This document shows positions 1 through 9,381 of a DNA stretch of 59,885 bases, piece after piece; within the stretch, counting starts at the first letter, position 1; each line of letters begins with the position of its first letter. The translations under genes and the position numbers were made by a program. The notes beneath the pieces were generated by a model. The model saw only the letters and a list, made by a program, of their open reading frames with translations. It was not told the DNA's origin and made no database searches. The DNA lies in contig NZ_AODK01000019.1 in the NCBI RefSeq assembly GCF_000525975.1, forward strand, positions 29,912-89,796. Direction: 5' to 3'. This DNA comes from Listeria rocourtiae FSL F6-920. GTDB lineage: Bacteria > Bacillota > Bacilli > Lactobacillales > Listeriaceae.

Positions 1-30
1 TTGCTAGCAAAAACGGATTGGTTCTCTTTT

Positions 31-1500
31 TTAGTTGTCCGAGGAGCTTGTTAGTTTATCATAGCAATTTTGTAAATTTTTAATATCTAGTGGTGTAGGA
101 AACATGGAAATACAGACGACCATTGTATCATTTTTGAAAGAAAGGCCTGGAATATTGGTTACTATGATATCGTACATCGAAGCGTTTTTCTTGAAAGCAG
201 GTAAGGTGAATTCCTCGGCGATAGATACGTTGAATTTGTTATCAAATCGAACATGTAGTTCATCTTTAATGAGTTCCATGTGCTCGATATCAGTATCTAG
301 AAGTATGCCAACGCTGACAGTAGGTGTCCCTTGTTGTAAATGGATAGCGAGGTTGCGCCAATGGGTCAGTAAGATGTAAGTAAGCGTGTCCCGCCTATGT
401 GTGTTGTACCCAGTAGTTCCAAAAATTTTCTTGAGAGCCTCGTTCAGAATATCAGTGAAATAAGGGTGTTGATTGGTAATCCGATTTACTAGAGCTTGGT
501 TGGAGTTATAAAGAATATAGTTTTCGCTGGACAAATTAGTAGAAAGTGCAACCGTATTATAAATATTAATCAGAATATGTTCTTTATTCTCGATAGGAAT
601 GTCTAGTCGATTGGATAAAGTATCAAGTAACTGGCTGTTTTTTTCTACGGAAACTTTTACGGCGTCATCGCTGGCAACTAACTTTTCTAAGTGTTCATAG
701 TTAAATGCGAATTTGGTATTGATGAATATGCCAAATAAACTGTAGGCAACTTGCTCTGTTAATTCAATTTTGAACACGGATTTAAAAAGTCCAGTCAATA
801 CTTTGTTTTTTAAGAGCGACGTATCTATGCCTTCTGGAAATTTGGCGTCTTTTGCTTGGATATGCCCATTTCTGACGCGTGTAAGGATGACCATTATCCA
901 AAGTCGGAGCCGATTCAGTTCACAAAAATCGAGTCGTTGCTCGTTTGTTTTAGCAACCCAAGTGAGAATTTTATCAAGCGCGCCTACTTGTATTTTAGGA
1001 AAGGGGATATTGGCGATGCCGTATTTTTCTTCCATGACATGAATAATCAGGTTGCAAATCTCAGGTTCGCTACCCGTTAGGATTAGAGGCTGTGAGCTTA
1101 TTTTGATTTTCTTTTTCTTCAGCGTTTTGTTTAGATAAGAGATTGTTCTTCGCAGTGTGGAGCTACTGATGAATAATTTTTCAGATAGTGAATCAATAGA
1201 GTGATTTTCATTAAAGAAAATTTCTTCGATGAGAGAAAATTCCGTACTATCACGTAAAATAGCAGCGTACAAATAATCAATATTGTAATTCATTGGGATA
1301 TACGTGTAAAAACCAGTTTTGGATGACAAAATCTCGGCTGGGGCTGCATAATCGTTTATTTGCTCGATGTCTTTTCGTAGTGTTCGACTGTTAAATCCTA
1401 GTGTAAAACTTATTTTGTCGAGTGTCATATTTTTATTTGAGTACAACAAGTTGATGATTTTAAGATGGCGCAGATGTTGCTTGGATAGGCAGTTTTTCAT
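31..1500 (-). CDS. Mga/AtxA-type transcriptional regulator (HTH, PRD-like, EIIB-like)
   Basis: This 489-aa protein looks like a PRD-containing virulence regulator of the Mga/AtxA family. An N-terminal HTH (about residues 8-60) is followed by a second Mga-type HTH (about 100-125, around DSLSEKLFISSSTLRR). A helical middle (about 170-390) resembles PRD domains, and the C-terminus (about 400-480, starting VGILLDTDIEHM) looks like a PTS EIIB-like domain. In this family, PTS-dependent histidine phosphorylation in the PRDs tunes DNA binding to sugar supply. The start has a strong ribosome binding site (AAGGGGGAA on the minus strand). The gene diverges from the EPS1 operon across a 335-bp AT-rich gap, so it is a candidate EPS1 regulator. 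That link is inference. The family assignment is by eye. Confidence 0.8.
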   Translation of the reverse strand: MKNCLSKQHLRHLKIINLLYSNKNMTLDKISFTLGFNSRTLRKDIEQINDYAAPAEILSSKTGFYTYIPMNYNIDYLYAAILRDSTEFSLIEEIFFNENHSIDSLSEKLFISSSTLRRTISYLNKTLKKKKIKISSQPLILTGSEPEICNLIIHVMEEKYGIANIPFPKIQVGALDKILTWVAKTNEQRLDFCELNRLRLWIMVILTRVRNGHIQAKDAKFPEGIDTSLLKNKVLTGLFKSVFKIELTEQVAYSLFGIFINTKFAFNYEHLEKLVASDDAVKVSVEKNSQLLDTLSNRLDIPIENKEHILINIYNTVALSTNLSSENYILYNSNQALVNRITNQHPYFTDILNEALKKIFGTTGYNTHRRDTLTYILLTHWRNLAIHLQQGTPTVSVGILLDTDIEHMELIKDELHVRFDNKFNVSIAEEFTLPAFKKNASMYDIIVTNIPGLSFKNDTMVVCISMFPTPLDIKNLQNCYDKLTSSSDN

Positions 1501-1835
1501 GATAAGTTCCCCCTTTTCTGATAGTTGGTCATCGATTGAAATGGCTCTGTAGTTATTTTGAAACCATTTGCATGTGGATAACGTATAGTATATTACTATA
1601 TGTTTTTCAAAAATTATAGGTGTTATATGACAATTTGAAATATGTATAGACTTATAAAAGCTTTTAGATAGCCTGTTTTCAAATGATGAAGGCCTTCTTT
1701 GTCAAAAAAATGCATTTTAATGTGTTATTTTTGAACGGATTAAAATTATAGACTATATTAAACTGACTCATGTAAGTTACGAAGCCATGGAAATATTTTA
1801 ATTACAAAAAATCTATAGAATTCGAGTGTGTAAAT
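1501..1835. promoter_or_regulatory. Divergent control region between the Mga-type gene and EPS1
   Basis: This is a 335-bp AT-rich non-coding gap. It holds the EPS1 promoter at 1731-1759 and a short palindrome at 1584-1600 (TATAGTA, 3-base spacer, TACTATA) that could be an operator. No clear -35/-10 pair was found for the minus-strand regulator gene. No small ORF with a credible ribosome binding site was seen. Confidence 0.45.
1731..1759 (+). promoter_or_regulatory. Sigma-A promoter of the EPS1 operon
   Basis: TTGAAC (1731-1736) and TATATT (1754-1759) are separated by exactly 17 bp. Transcription would start near 1766, giving a leader of about 70 nt before the first EPS1 start codon at 1836. 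Confidence 0.55.
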
Positions 1836-2992
1836 ATGAATGGAGATAAGGTATTTTTATGTAGCAGTGTCCATAATTGGAATGGGACTAGGTTATATCA
1901 TAAAACGGCGAGTTCTTTAGTTCAGGGTGGTTACAAGGTCGAGTTGACTGCAATTGAGCAAGGTGAAAATAGTACTAGCGAGCTTGCCAATATGCAACTG
2001 AGGATTTTGCCGAAGCGAAAACGTTATTTCAGACCGTTAAACTGGTGGAGAATTTACCGAGCTGCGGTGAATTCGAAAGCGAGCTATTTTCACTTTAATG
2101 ATCCTGAACTGCTTTTAGTGGCGTGGTTAGTGAGGGGGCAAAAAAAAAGATGCTATTTTTATATACGATATGTATGAAAACTTCCCTAAAGCTGTTCAAT
2201 CGAAACCTTGGATTTGGCGGGGAATGAGAATGCCGCTTTCTAGAATGATTCGAAATCTTGAGCGCAAGCTATTAAGGCAAATGGATGCTGTTATATTTGC
2301 AGAACGATCATACAAAGCTGACTATGAATTTCTTGATTGCCCCAAGATTGATACATATAATTTTCCAACATATCAACTGCCTAGTCAATCAATAACGAGA
2401 GGTTTGAAGAAATTAGTTTACATTGGTGACATTACAAAAGCTCGTGGCTTGATGGAAATGTTACAGTTAGCGAAATATATTAAACAATATTGGGGTACAG
2501 ATTTTGAGCTTGTTTTAATAGGCTCGATGGATTCTGAATTAGTGACTCAAATGACGCAATTTATACTTGAAAATGAGTTACAGAATCAAATTTTCTGGAA
2601 GGGAACGATTCCATATGATGCTATGTGGGAGGAACTTTATGCAGCAGATATTGGTCTATGCTTACTTCATCCGTTGCCTAATTACTTGAATTCACTCGCA
2701 ACGAAGTTGTATGAATACATGGCCGCCAATGTGGCTATTGTTGCTTCTAATTTTCCTGATTGGCAGGAATTAATCGATGAAACAGAAGCAGGTGTTTGCG
2801 TGAATCCTTTGAATGTGGAGGAAGTTGGGGATGTCGTGACGCGATTATTACACCAGCCAGAGCTTGTCGCTAGAATGGGAAATAGTGGGCGCCATTATTT
2901 TGAAGAGGTTTATAACTGGGATCATGAAGAAAAAAAAGCTACTTGGGTTATATCAGACGATGGGAAAAATAAAAGAGGAAAGGTGCTTATAG
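1836..2992 (+). CDS. GT4-type glycosyltransferase, first EPS1 gene (two homopolymer frameshifts)
   Basis: This is a putative GT-B fold glycosyltransferase that would add a sugar to the lipid-linked EPS1 repeat unit on the cytoplasmic face. As read it is split. The frame breaks at A9 (2140-2148), and removing one A restores the family-typical FIYDMYENFP stretch. It breaks again at A8 (2930-2937), and removing one A gives the end EEKKLLGLYQTMG and a TAG stop that abuts the next start codon. The corrected product is 384 aa, a normal length for GT4. The C-terminal half has the expected nucleotide-sugar region around LATKLYEYMAANVAIVAS. The ribosome binding site is weak. It is the first gene after the promoter at 1731. 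Donor and acceptor sugars are unknown. Confidence 0.8.
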
Positions 2993-3664
2993 ATGCACAC
3001 ATTAAGTTTTAAAGATATTTGGAGTGTTGCTAAAAAGAATATAATTTGGATTATTGCGATTCCAATTGTTTTATTGGCAACGGTTTTTATTTTGTATTCT
3101 TACTTTATACCGAAACAATACACGTCAAATGTACAGCTTTTTGTTACAGTAAATGCAGACGGGGTGGCATCACAAACGTATGAATCATTACTTATGACGC
3201 AAGGATTGACGGATACGTACGCAAAATTGATTCAAAGTCCGAAAGTGCTGAAAAATGTAGTGAAAGAAACGAAATCGGTGGAAAGTTTTGAGGAAATCCA
3301 GAAAAAAACAGCCGTAAATGTGGATGAGAAATCGCTCGTTTACAGCATCAGTTATAAGTCGGAAAACCCAGAGGAAAGCGCGCTTGTTGTGAATGCTATT
3401 GCGAAATACGCGTCGAAGGAATTAAAAGCGCTGGTGAAAGGTACGAAAGTAACGATAATTACTTCAGGCGAGTATGGGACGGCGATTTCGAATGTGAGTA
3501 AGTATATTATTACTGTTATCATTGGCATTATATTAAGTATCAGTTTTCTAATTATCGCGATTCTACTTGATACGATTGTTACGAAAGAGGAGCAGTTAAT
3601 CGATATGGGCGTTGTAGTCCTTGGAGATGTGCCACATATTCATAAAAGGAGGAATAAGGATTGA
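2993..3664 (+). CDS. Wzz/CapA-type chain-length regulator and kinase activator
   Basis: This 223-aa membrane protein of the polysaccharide co-polymerase type (YveK/CapA/Wzz) controls polymer length and activates the adjacent tyrosine kinase. It has one transmembrane segment near residues 15-40 and another near 165-195, with an extracytoplasmic Wzz domain between them that includes YTSNVQLFVTV. Its start immediately follows the corrected stop of the glycosyltransferase, after an AGAGGAAAGG ribosome binding site. Its last codons overlap the TTG start of the kinase gene, so the two are probably translationally coupled. An intact A7 run near 3302 keeps frame, so not every long run in this window is faulty. 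Confidence 0.85.
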   Translation: MHTLSFKDIWSVAKKNIIWIIAIPIVLLATVFILYSYFIPKQYTSNVQLFVTVNADGVASQTYESLLMTQGLTDTYAKLIQSPKVLKNVVKETKSVESFEEIQKKTAVNVDEKSLVYSISYKSENPEESALVVNAIAKYASKELKALVKGTKVTIITSGEYGTAISNVSKYIITVIIGIILSISFLIIAILLDTIVTKEEQLIDMGVVVLGDVPHIHKRRNKD

Positions 3665-4350
3665 GTGCTTTGAGGAAGAGTCATGAAAATATGTTGGTAT
3701 GGGAAAAGTTGCCTGGCACGGAAGTGAGATCGGTTTTTTTCGAAAAGCTAAACTCGATTCAGTCTAGTATTCAGTTTTCTAATAATAAGGCGCAGATTAT
3801 TACGGTGACTTCGGCGCATAAAGGTGAAGGAAAGACATTTACGTCAATGAATTTGGCAGCTGTTTATGCGATGCAAGGAAAACGGGTGTTAATTATTGAT
3901 GCGGATATGCATAATCCACGATTGAGTAAGTCGTTTCAGCAAGTGAATAAACCAGGATTTAGTTCGGTTTTAACAGGTGTGGTTGATTACCAGGAAGCTG
4001 TGCAGGAGACGGGGCTTGAAAACCTATACTTTTTGCCGGTTGGACCGTTGCCGCCAGCACCGACAAAATTATTGAACTCCGAGCATTTTCAAACATTTAT
4101 AGCGTGTGTTCGTGAAGCGTATGACCTTATTTTATTTGATACACCACCGATTTTATTAATATCTGATTCGCGAACGATTGGTGCGGCGAGTGATGGCGTG
4201 ATTTTGGTGATTAAAGCGGCTTACACGAAAAAAGCAGATATTTGTCGAGCTATTGATTTGATTGAGGCAAAGCAAGATAAATTTTTAGGTGCGATATACA
4301 ACGACAAGAAACTTAGCAAAAGAGAGATGGCGACGTACAGTTATTATTAG
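3661..4350 (+). CDS. Bacterial tyrosine kinase (CapB/YwqD-like)
   Basis: This is a cytoplasmic BY-kinase of 229 aa that pairs with the preceding membrane adaptor to phosphorylate itself and tune polymer synthesis. Visible motifs are Walker A SAHKGEGKT (about 51-59), Walker A' LIIDADMHNP and Walker B LILFDTPP. The C-terminus MATYSYY is a short tyrosine cluster of the kind autophosphorylated in this family. The start codon is TTG at 3661, chosen for its AGGAGGAATAAGGA ribosome binding site and its overlap with the previous stop. No cognate tyrosine phosphatase gene is present in EPS1. Confidence 0.88.
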   Translation: MSALRKSHENMLVWEKLPGTEVRSVFFEKLNSIQSSIQFSNNKAQIITVTSAHKGEGKTFTSMNLAAVYAMQGKRVLIIDADMHNPRLSKSFQQVNKPGFSSVLTGVVDYQEAVQETGLENLYFLPVGPLPPAPTKLLNSEHFQTFIACVREAYDLILFDTPPILLISDSRTIGAASDGVILVIKAAYTKKADICRAIDLIEAKQDKFLGAIYNDKKLSKREMATYSYY

Positions 4351-4366
4351 GAGAGAAGCGCGTGGA

Positions 4367-5764
4367 ATGGGTGTAATGAAGGAAAGTTGGAAATTAATTA
4401 TTTGCATGTTGTTGCTTTGTTTTGGCAGTGTAGCAAGTCTATTAAGTGGTATCGGCATTATCATGGCGATTTGTGTTTTGCTACTTGTACTCGTATTCAT
4501 GCTTGATTTTAATAAGATAGAATACGCGCTGTGGATTGGGATTGTTGTGACATCGTTTTTCGGTTCTTATTTGGGGTTACCAGGGAATAATAGTATTTTT
4601 CTTTTTCGAATTTTATTATTACTGCATGTTCCGTTATTTCTGTGGAAGGTGTCACGGAATCGGCTAGGCTATAGCAGAATAGAAAAAGTGATTGTGGTTC
4701 TAGTTGTGTGTTGGTTGTTTGGGAATGTGGCGTCGATGCTTTGGGCAAATTATATTAGTGCGACGTTTCGCTATCTGTATTTTGTTTTTGAGGCGGGGTA
4801 TTTGATTTTAATTACGCTTTATCATGTGCGTTCGAAAAAGAATTTGATGGTACTTACTTATTTTATTAGTGCGGTATATGGCTTTTGTCTTGTTATTGGC
4901 TTGATTGAAGTGCTAACAGGGTGGCATATGAGCCTTTCGGGGAATGTGTTGGAGTACACGCAAGAACGACATAAATACCGACCGGCAGGGTTGCAATATA
5001 ATTACAATGATTTTGGCGCATTTTTGGTAATGTTTTTGCCATTGGTTGTGTGGGGCATTCATACGTGGAAGTGGCGTGTGAAGTATGTATTTATCTTTGC
5101 AGTTGTAGGGTTAAGTGGTTTTTTAGTTATCAATACGTATTCACGGGTTTCGATGGTAATTTGGATTATCGAGGTGGTTCTGCTTTTAATTCTTTGGTTT
5201 AGGGTTTGGGGTGTGATTGCTTCGGTCATGGGGTTGCTAGCGATTGTGTCGGTGAATGTGTTGCATCTAGGGGCGGAGAATAGCAGTTTATTCACGGATG
5301 TAATCTCTGCCTTTACAGAAAAAGGTGGGTCAACGAATGAGCGCTTGATGATGTATCAAAAAACATTGCAGATTATTAACGAGTCGCATTTTTTAGGTGT
5401 TGGTGTTGGGAATGTTCCGATTGAGTTGAACAATTCGATTATGGGTCATGGGACGATGGATAATGCGTATCGTGCACCGCATAATTTTATTTTAGAGTCT
5501 GTTGGGAATATTGGCCTATGGTCATTCTTTATATTCGCAGTGATTGTGGTGGTGCTTATTTTAAGTTTGAAATATCTTTTCATTCACATGAAATACGGTT
5601 TTTTTGCCGTCATTCCAGTGTTAATGATTGCTGAATTTTTAAGCGCATCAGTTGGTATTAGCACGATTATCGAGATTCGTTTTTTATGGATTTCGTTAGG
5701 GATTGCACTGGCGATAGTTAGTAATCAGGCTTTTTGGAGGAGAGATGGTGAATGGGATTTTTAA
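4367..5764 (+). CDS. Wzy-type polysaccharide polymerase / O-antigen ligase family protein
   Basis: This is a polytopic membrane protein of about 465 aa with roughly ten to twelve hydrophobic segments and a large extracytoplasmic loop between about residues 310 and 385 containing the NERLMMYQKTLQII region, as in the Wzy_C/O-antigen ligase family. It would join lipid-linked repeat units outside the membrane. ATG 4367 is preferred because AGGAG lies 13 bp upstream. ATG 4376 is possible. An earlier in-frame start would lie inside the kinase gene. The 3' end overlaps the next gene by 13 bp, consistent with one operon. Confidence 0.78.
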   Translation: MGVMKESWKLIICMLLLCFGSVASLLSGIGIIMAICVLLLVLVFMLDFNKIEYALWIGIVVTSFFGSYLGLPGNNSIFLFRILLLLHVPLFLWKVSRNRLGYSRIEKVIVVLVVCWLFGNVASMLWANYISATFRYLYFVFEAGYLILITLYHVRSKKNLMVLTYFISAVYGFCLVIGLIEVLTGWHMSLSGNVLEYTQERHKYRPAGLQYNYNDFGAFLVMFLPLVVWGIHTWKWRVKYVFIFAVVGLSGFLVINTYSRVSMVIWIIEVVLLLILWFRVWGVIASVMGLLAIVSVNVLHLGAENSSLFTDVISAFTEKGGSTNERLMMYQKTLQIINESHFLGVGVGNVPIELNNSIMGHGTMDNAYRAPHNFILESVGNIGLWSFFIFAVIVVVLILSLKYLFIHMKYGFFAVIPVLMIAEFLSASVGISTIIEIRFLWISLGIALAIVSNQAFWRRDGEWDF

Positions 5765-6652
5765 TTGGGCTGACTGGGTTTGTGTTACTAGTCTGTATAG
5801 TAATTAGCCTATATAGCCGATTTTATCAGTCGCGACGAATTGAGGTTTTGCAGGAGATGCTGGCGAAAAAGCAGACGTATGCAAATAACATTGTGGGAAA
5901 TAAGATTGTGATTGCTGGTGGTAGCGAGGTTTTATACAGCTTTGATACCGACTTTTTAAGTAAACATTTGGAGATTCCGGCGGTTAACTTGGGTTCCAAT
6001 ATTGGTTTTGGTGCGGGATTTATTATTGATCAAGCAAAATTATGTTTGAAAAGTGGCGATACGTTGGTGCTATCGCTAGCATATGGATTGTATCACCGGC
6101 CGCTATATGATGTTTTTGCGTATGAATATTTTCGGATGTACGATCGGAAGCAGTTATGCCGATTTACTTGGGGACAACGCGCGTATTATTTGATGAAAAA
6201 CTTTGTGTTGAACAGGCGTTTTGAGGAGAAGTCGTTTGACATGAGTCCGTCTGGGGCTTACCGAAATATTCGTGGCAGTGAATTGCCCAAACATAAAAAA
6301 AATACCGCTTCAGTTTTCGACATTTGAAGAAAATACGGTGACAGAAAATTTGTTGGCTTTAAAAAAGTACTGCGCGTTACATGGTATTGATTTGTATCTC
6401 ACATATCCGGATACGCTATATTTTGAAATATATGAGGTGGATCCATTTTTCGAAGAACTAGAGGCATTTTTAAATCGGTATTTTAATGTGATAGGGAAGT
6501 CTGGGTTATATATGTATGATTCGGAATATTTCTATAACTCGGTTTATCATGTGAATCAGGATGGGCAGGCAGAGCGTACGAAAAATACGTTAAAAGAGTT
6601 GGGGAGGAGGTCGACTCGTGGGCACAAAGCGGTGGAAAAATGGCCTAGTTAG
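5752..6652 (+). CDS. Membrane-anchored SGNH/GDSL-like protein, polysaccharide modification (frameshifted)
   Basis: The corrected product is 299 aa. An N-terminal membrane anchor (about 3-22) precedes an SGNH-like fold. AGGSEVLYSFD (about 54-64) could carry the catalytic serine and YHVNQDGQAERT near the C-terminus the Asp/His region. These resemble AlgX/AlgJ/DltD-like proteins that help O-acetylate or otherwise esterify exported polymers. The frame breaks in an A8 run (6295-6302), and removing one A joins HKK to IPLQFSTFEEN. The 3' end overlaps the next gene by 35 bp, which is long for this operon and may mean the end is also imperfectly read. The substrate is unknown. The role is inferred from weak motifs and context. 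Confidence 0.6.
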
Positions 6653-7385
6653 TGTGATTATGCCTTGTTATAACGGTGAAGCGCATATTCAAGAGGCGAT
6701 AGATAGTGTGATAGGGCAGACGTATCAGTTTTGGGAACTGATTGTTATTGACGATGGTTCGACAGATGCTAGTAAGAAGATTGTGGCTAACTGCGCTAAA
6801 CAAGATGTGAGGATTTCGACGGTCGATTCTGCTGGGAACGAAGGAGCTGCTGTGGCTAGAAATAAAGGTATCTCGATGGCGAGCGGTCAATATATTGCTT
6901 TTTTGGATAGTGATGATTTTTGGGCGACAGATAAGTTACAAGAGCAGGTAGCTTATATGAAGAAGAAAGATGTTGGATTTACTTTTACAGCTTACCAGAT
7001 TGTGGATGAAGCGGGTGTTTTGAAGAAAGTTATTCAGGTTCCTGAGGAGATGACATATCAAAAGTTGCTTCGGAATACGATCATTGGATGCCTCACGGTG
7101 ATGTTGGATCGGCATATTGTTGGTGATGTTCGGATGCCAAAACTTCGGTCGCGGCAAGATACAGCGACGTGGTTGGGAATTTTGAGAGAGGGGCATGTGG
7201 CCTATGGAATACCGACTGTACTGGCTTATTATCGTGTTGTTTCAGGATCGCTATCGAGCAACAAGTGGAAAATGGTGGGTGCGAATTGGCGTATGTATCG
7301 CGAAGAAGTGGGGCTACGGCCTTTACACGCCTCATATTGCATGATTGGGTATATGACGAATGCAGTCAAAAAGAGAATTTTTTAG
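6618..7385 (+). CDS. GT2 family glycosyltransferase
   Basis: This 255-aa GT-A fold enzyme would transfer one sugar to the lipid-linked EPS1 repeat. The N-terminus has the standard VSVIMPCYNGEAHIQEAIDS and the nucleotide-binding VIDDGSTD. The metal-binding motif appears as FLDSDDFW (about residue 95). The GTG start at 6618 was chosen because GGGGAGGAGG sits 7 bp upstream and an alternative ATG would remove the beta-strand. The C-terminal MTNAVKKRIF matches the usual family ending. Sugar specificity cannot be read from the sequence. Confidence 0.85.
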   Translation: MGTKRWKNGLVSVIMPCYNGEAHIQEAIDSVIGQTYQFWELIVIDDGSTDASKKIVANCAKQDVRISTVDSAGNEGAAVARNKGISMASGQYIAFLDSDDFWATDKLQEQVAYMKKKDVGFTFTAYQIVDEAGVLKKVIQVPEEMTYQKLLRNTIIGCLTVMLDRHIVGDVRMPKLRSRQDTATWLGILREGHVAYGIPTVLAYYRVVSGSLSSNKWKMVGANWRMYREEVGLRPLHASYCMIGYMTNAVKKRIF

Positions 7386-7394
7386 GGATGTGAA

Positions 7395-8723
7395 ATGATG
7401 GAGAAGATAGTGATGGCAGGCGTTGGCTATGTTGGATTAGTGACGGGAGCGAGTCTAGCGCAAACGGGGAAAAACGTTTTATGTGCTGATATTAGCGAAA
7501 CGAAAATTGCGCAATTAAATAAGGGTGTTTCGCCAATTTATGAGCCAGGATTGGAAGAATTGATAAAGCGTAATGTGGAGAGAGGCACGCTACGTTTTAC
7601 AACAGATATGAAGGCAGCCTATCAGCAAGCGGATGTTATTTTTATTTGTGTTGGGACGCCTGAGGAGTTGGATGGATCGGCGAACTTGCGGTTTATTTAT
7701 GAGGTGGCAGAAGATATTGCTACTTATGCGCAAGAAAATACGCTGATTGTGATGAAATCAACGGTTCCAGTGGGGACGAATCGGCGGGTTATCGATTATA
7801 TCAATGAGCGTCGAACTGCGGAAGAACAATTAGAGATTGTATCTGCTCCAGAGTTTTTATCACAAGGTACGGCAGTAAAGGATACGCTAGAAGGCTCACG
7901 GATTGTGCTTGGAGTTGAGACTGGGCGAGCAGAACAGCGAATGCGTGATGTATACGCTGGCTTCCATCAACCGTTTGTTGTGACGGATTTAGCCAGTGCG
8001 GAAATGATAAAGTATGCATCGAATGATTTTTTGGCACTAAAGCTTTCATTTATTAATGATATTGCGAATCTGTGTGAAAAGTTAGGTGCGAACATTGATG
8101 GTGTAACAAGAGGTATGGGATTTGATCGGCGTATTGGCAAGGCGTTTTTGAATGCAGGTATTGGTTACGGTGGCTCTTGTTTTCCGAAAGACACGAAGGC
8201 GCTGTATCGGCTCGCAGAAGATGTGGGCTATGAGATGCGCACTGTAAAAGCGGCGATAGATGTGAATCAGGCTCAAATTTACAAATTATTACATCAGGTA
8301 AATACTGATTTTGGGAGTTTGGCGGGTAGAAAAGTTGCTGTATTGGGGTTGACGTTCAAGCCGAATACGGATGATTTGCGTGAATCGCCAGGGATTTGGA
8401 ATGTGATAGAGCTTGTGAAGGCTGGTGCAGATGTGACGGTATATGATCCAGTTGGAATGGAAAATGCGAAGTTGTTACTGAGCGATAGTGTGACGTATGC
8501 AGAATCAGCGCTAACTGGTATTACCGATGCAGAAATTTGTTTTATTTTTACGGAATGGCAGGAAATCAAGGCTTTAACGTCGCGTGATTTTAGCGAAAAA
8601 ATGCGTCGTGCCCATATTTATGATGGTAGGAATTGCTTTGATATTGAAGAGATGGGCGATGTACATTATGTATCGATCGGGCGTCCAGAAGTGCAGGATG
8701 AACAACTGGAACTATTGAAATAA
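7395..8723 (+). CDS. ugd: UDP-glucose 6-dehydrogenase
   Basis: This enzyme oxidises UDP-glucose to UDP-glucuronate with two NAD, so EPS1 probably contains glucuronic acid or a sugar made from it. The product is 442 aa, full length. It has the NAD motif GVGYVG (9-14), the conserved STVPVGT and SAPEFLSQG motifs, and the catalytic cysteine in GYGGSCFPKD at about residue 262. The C-terminal domain starts near LGLTFKPNTDDLRESP. It resembles the TuaD branch of the family rather than UDP-ManNAc dehydrogenases. The start could be ATG 7395 or 7398. The gene lies a few bases after the GT2 gene in the same operon. Confidence 0.92.
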   Translation: MMEKIVMAGVGYVGLVTGASLAQTGKNVLCADISETKIAQLNKGVSPIYEPGLEELIKRNVERGTLRFTTDMKAAYQQADVIFICVGTPEELDGSANLRFIYEVAEDIATYAQENTLIVMKSTVPVGTNRRVIDYINERRTAEEQLEIVSAPEFLSQGTAVKDTLEGSRIVLGVETGRAEQRMRDVYAGFHQPFVVTDLASAEMIKYASNDFLALKLSFINDIANLCEKLGANIDGVTRGMGFDRRIGKAFLNAGIGYGGSCFPKDTKALYRLAEDVGYEMRTVKAAIDVNQAQIYKLLHQVNTDFGSLAGRKVAVLGLTFKPNTDDLRESPGIWNVIELVKAGADVTVYDPVGMENAKLLLSDSVTYAESALTGITDAEICFIFTEWQEIKALTSRDFSEKMRRAHIYDGRNCFDIEEMGDVHYVSIGRPEVQDEQLELLK

Positions 8724-8740
8724 AGGAGGCGTAAACGATT

Positions 8741-9381
8741 ATGCTGATGAGTAAGCTAGTAAGGACTGGTTACTATAGCAGTAAACGGATAGTGGATATT
8801 ATTGGATCTTTCATCGCAATTGTGCTCCTTTCGCCTATTTTTTTTAATAGTTGCCATTGCAATTAAGTTAGAAGACGGCGGAACAATTATTTTTAAGCAA
8901 GAGCGTAGCGGGGAAAATGATACACCGTTTGTGATTTATAAATTCAGGTCGATGACAGAGCGGGTAACGAGTAGACCAACTGGTGAGTACACTTGGGAGA
9001 ATGGTGTTCCGGATACGTTTGTTTTTAAAGATACAGGGGAGCAAGATACGCGTGTGACACAGGTTGGGAGTTTTATTCGGAAGTATAGTATTGATGAGTT
9101 GCCGCAATTTGTGAATGTGTTAGTTGGTAATATGTCGCTTATCGGTCCACGTCCAGAGATTGTACCAATTACATCTTGTTATTCGGAAAAGCAGAAACAG
9201 CGCTTGATGGTGAAGCCAGGCATTACTGGTTGGGCACAGATTAATGGCAGGAGCGATATTAACAACGGAGAAAAAATTCGTCTGGATTTAGAATATATTG
9301 AAAAACAGACGGCGTTACTAGACATTGTTATTTTTTTTTAAAACAGTATGGCTAGTCATAGCGGGGAAAGGATCGGTTTAA
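8741..9381 (+). CDS. Priming undecaprenyl-phosphate sugar phosphotransferase, EPS1 (two frameshifts)
   Basis: This member of the bacterial sugar transferase family (WcaJ/EpsL type) starts the EPS1 repeat by moving a sugar-1-phosphate to undecaprenyl phosphate. It is broken at T8 (8838-8845), where removing one T gives LLSPIFLIVAIAIKLED, and at T9 (9331-9339), where removing one T gives DIVIFFKTVWLVIAGKGSV and a stop at 9379-9381 that overlaps the next ATG. The corrected length is 212 aa, normal for the single-domain type. Conserved features include YKFRSM, the DELPQFVNVL catalytic Asp-Glu region, GNMSLIGPRPE and KPGITGWAQINGR. The start has AAAGGAGG 11 bp upstream. Confidence 0.88.
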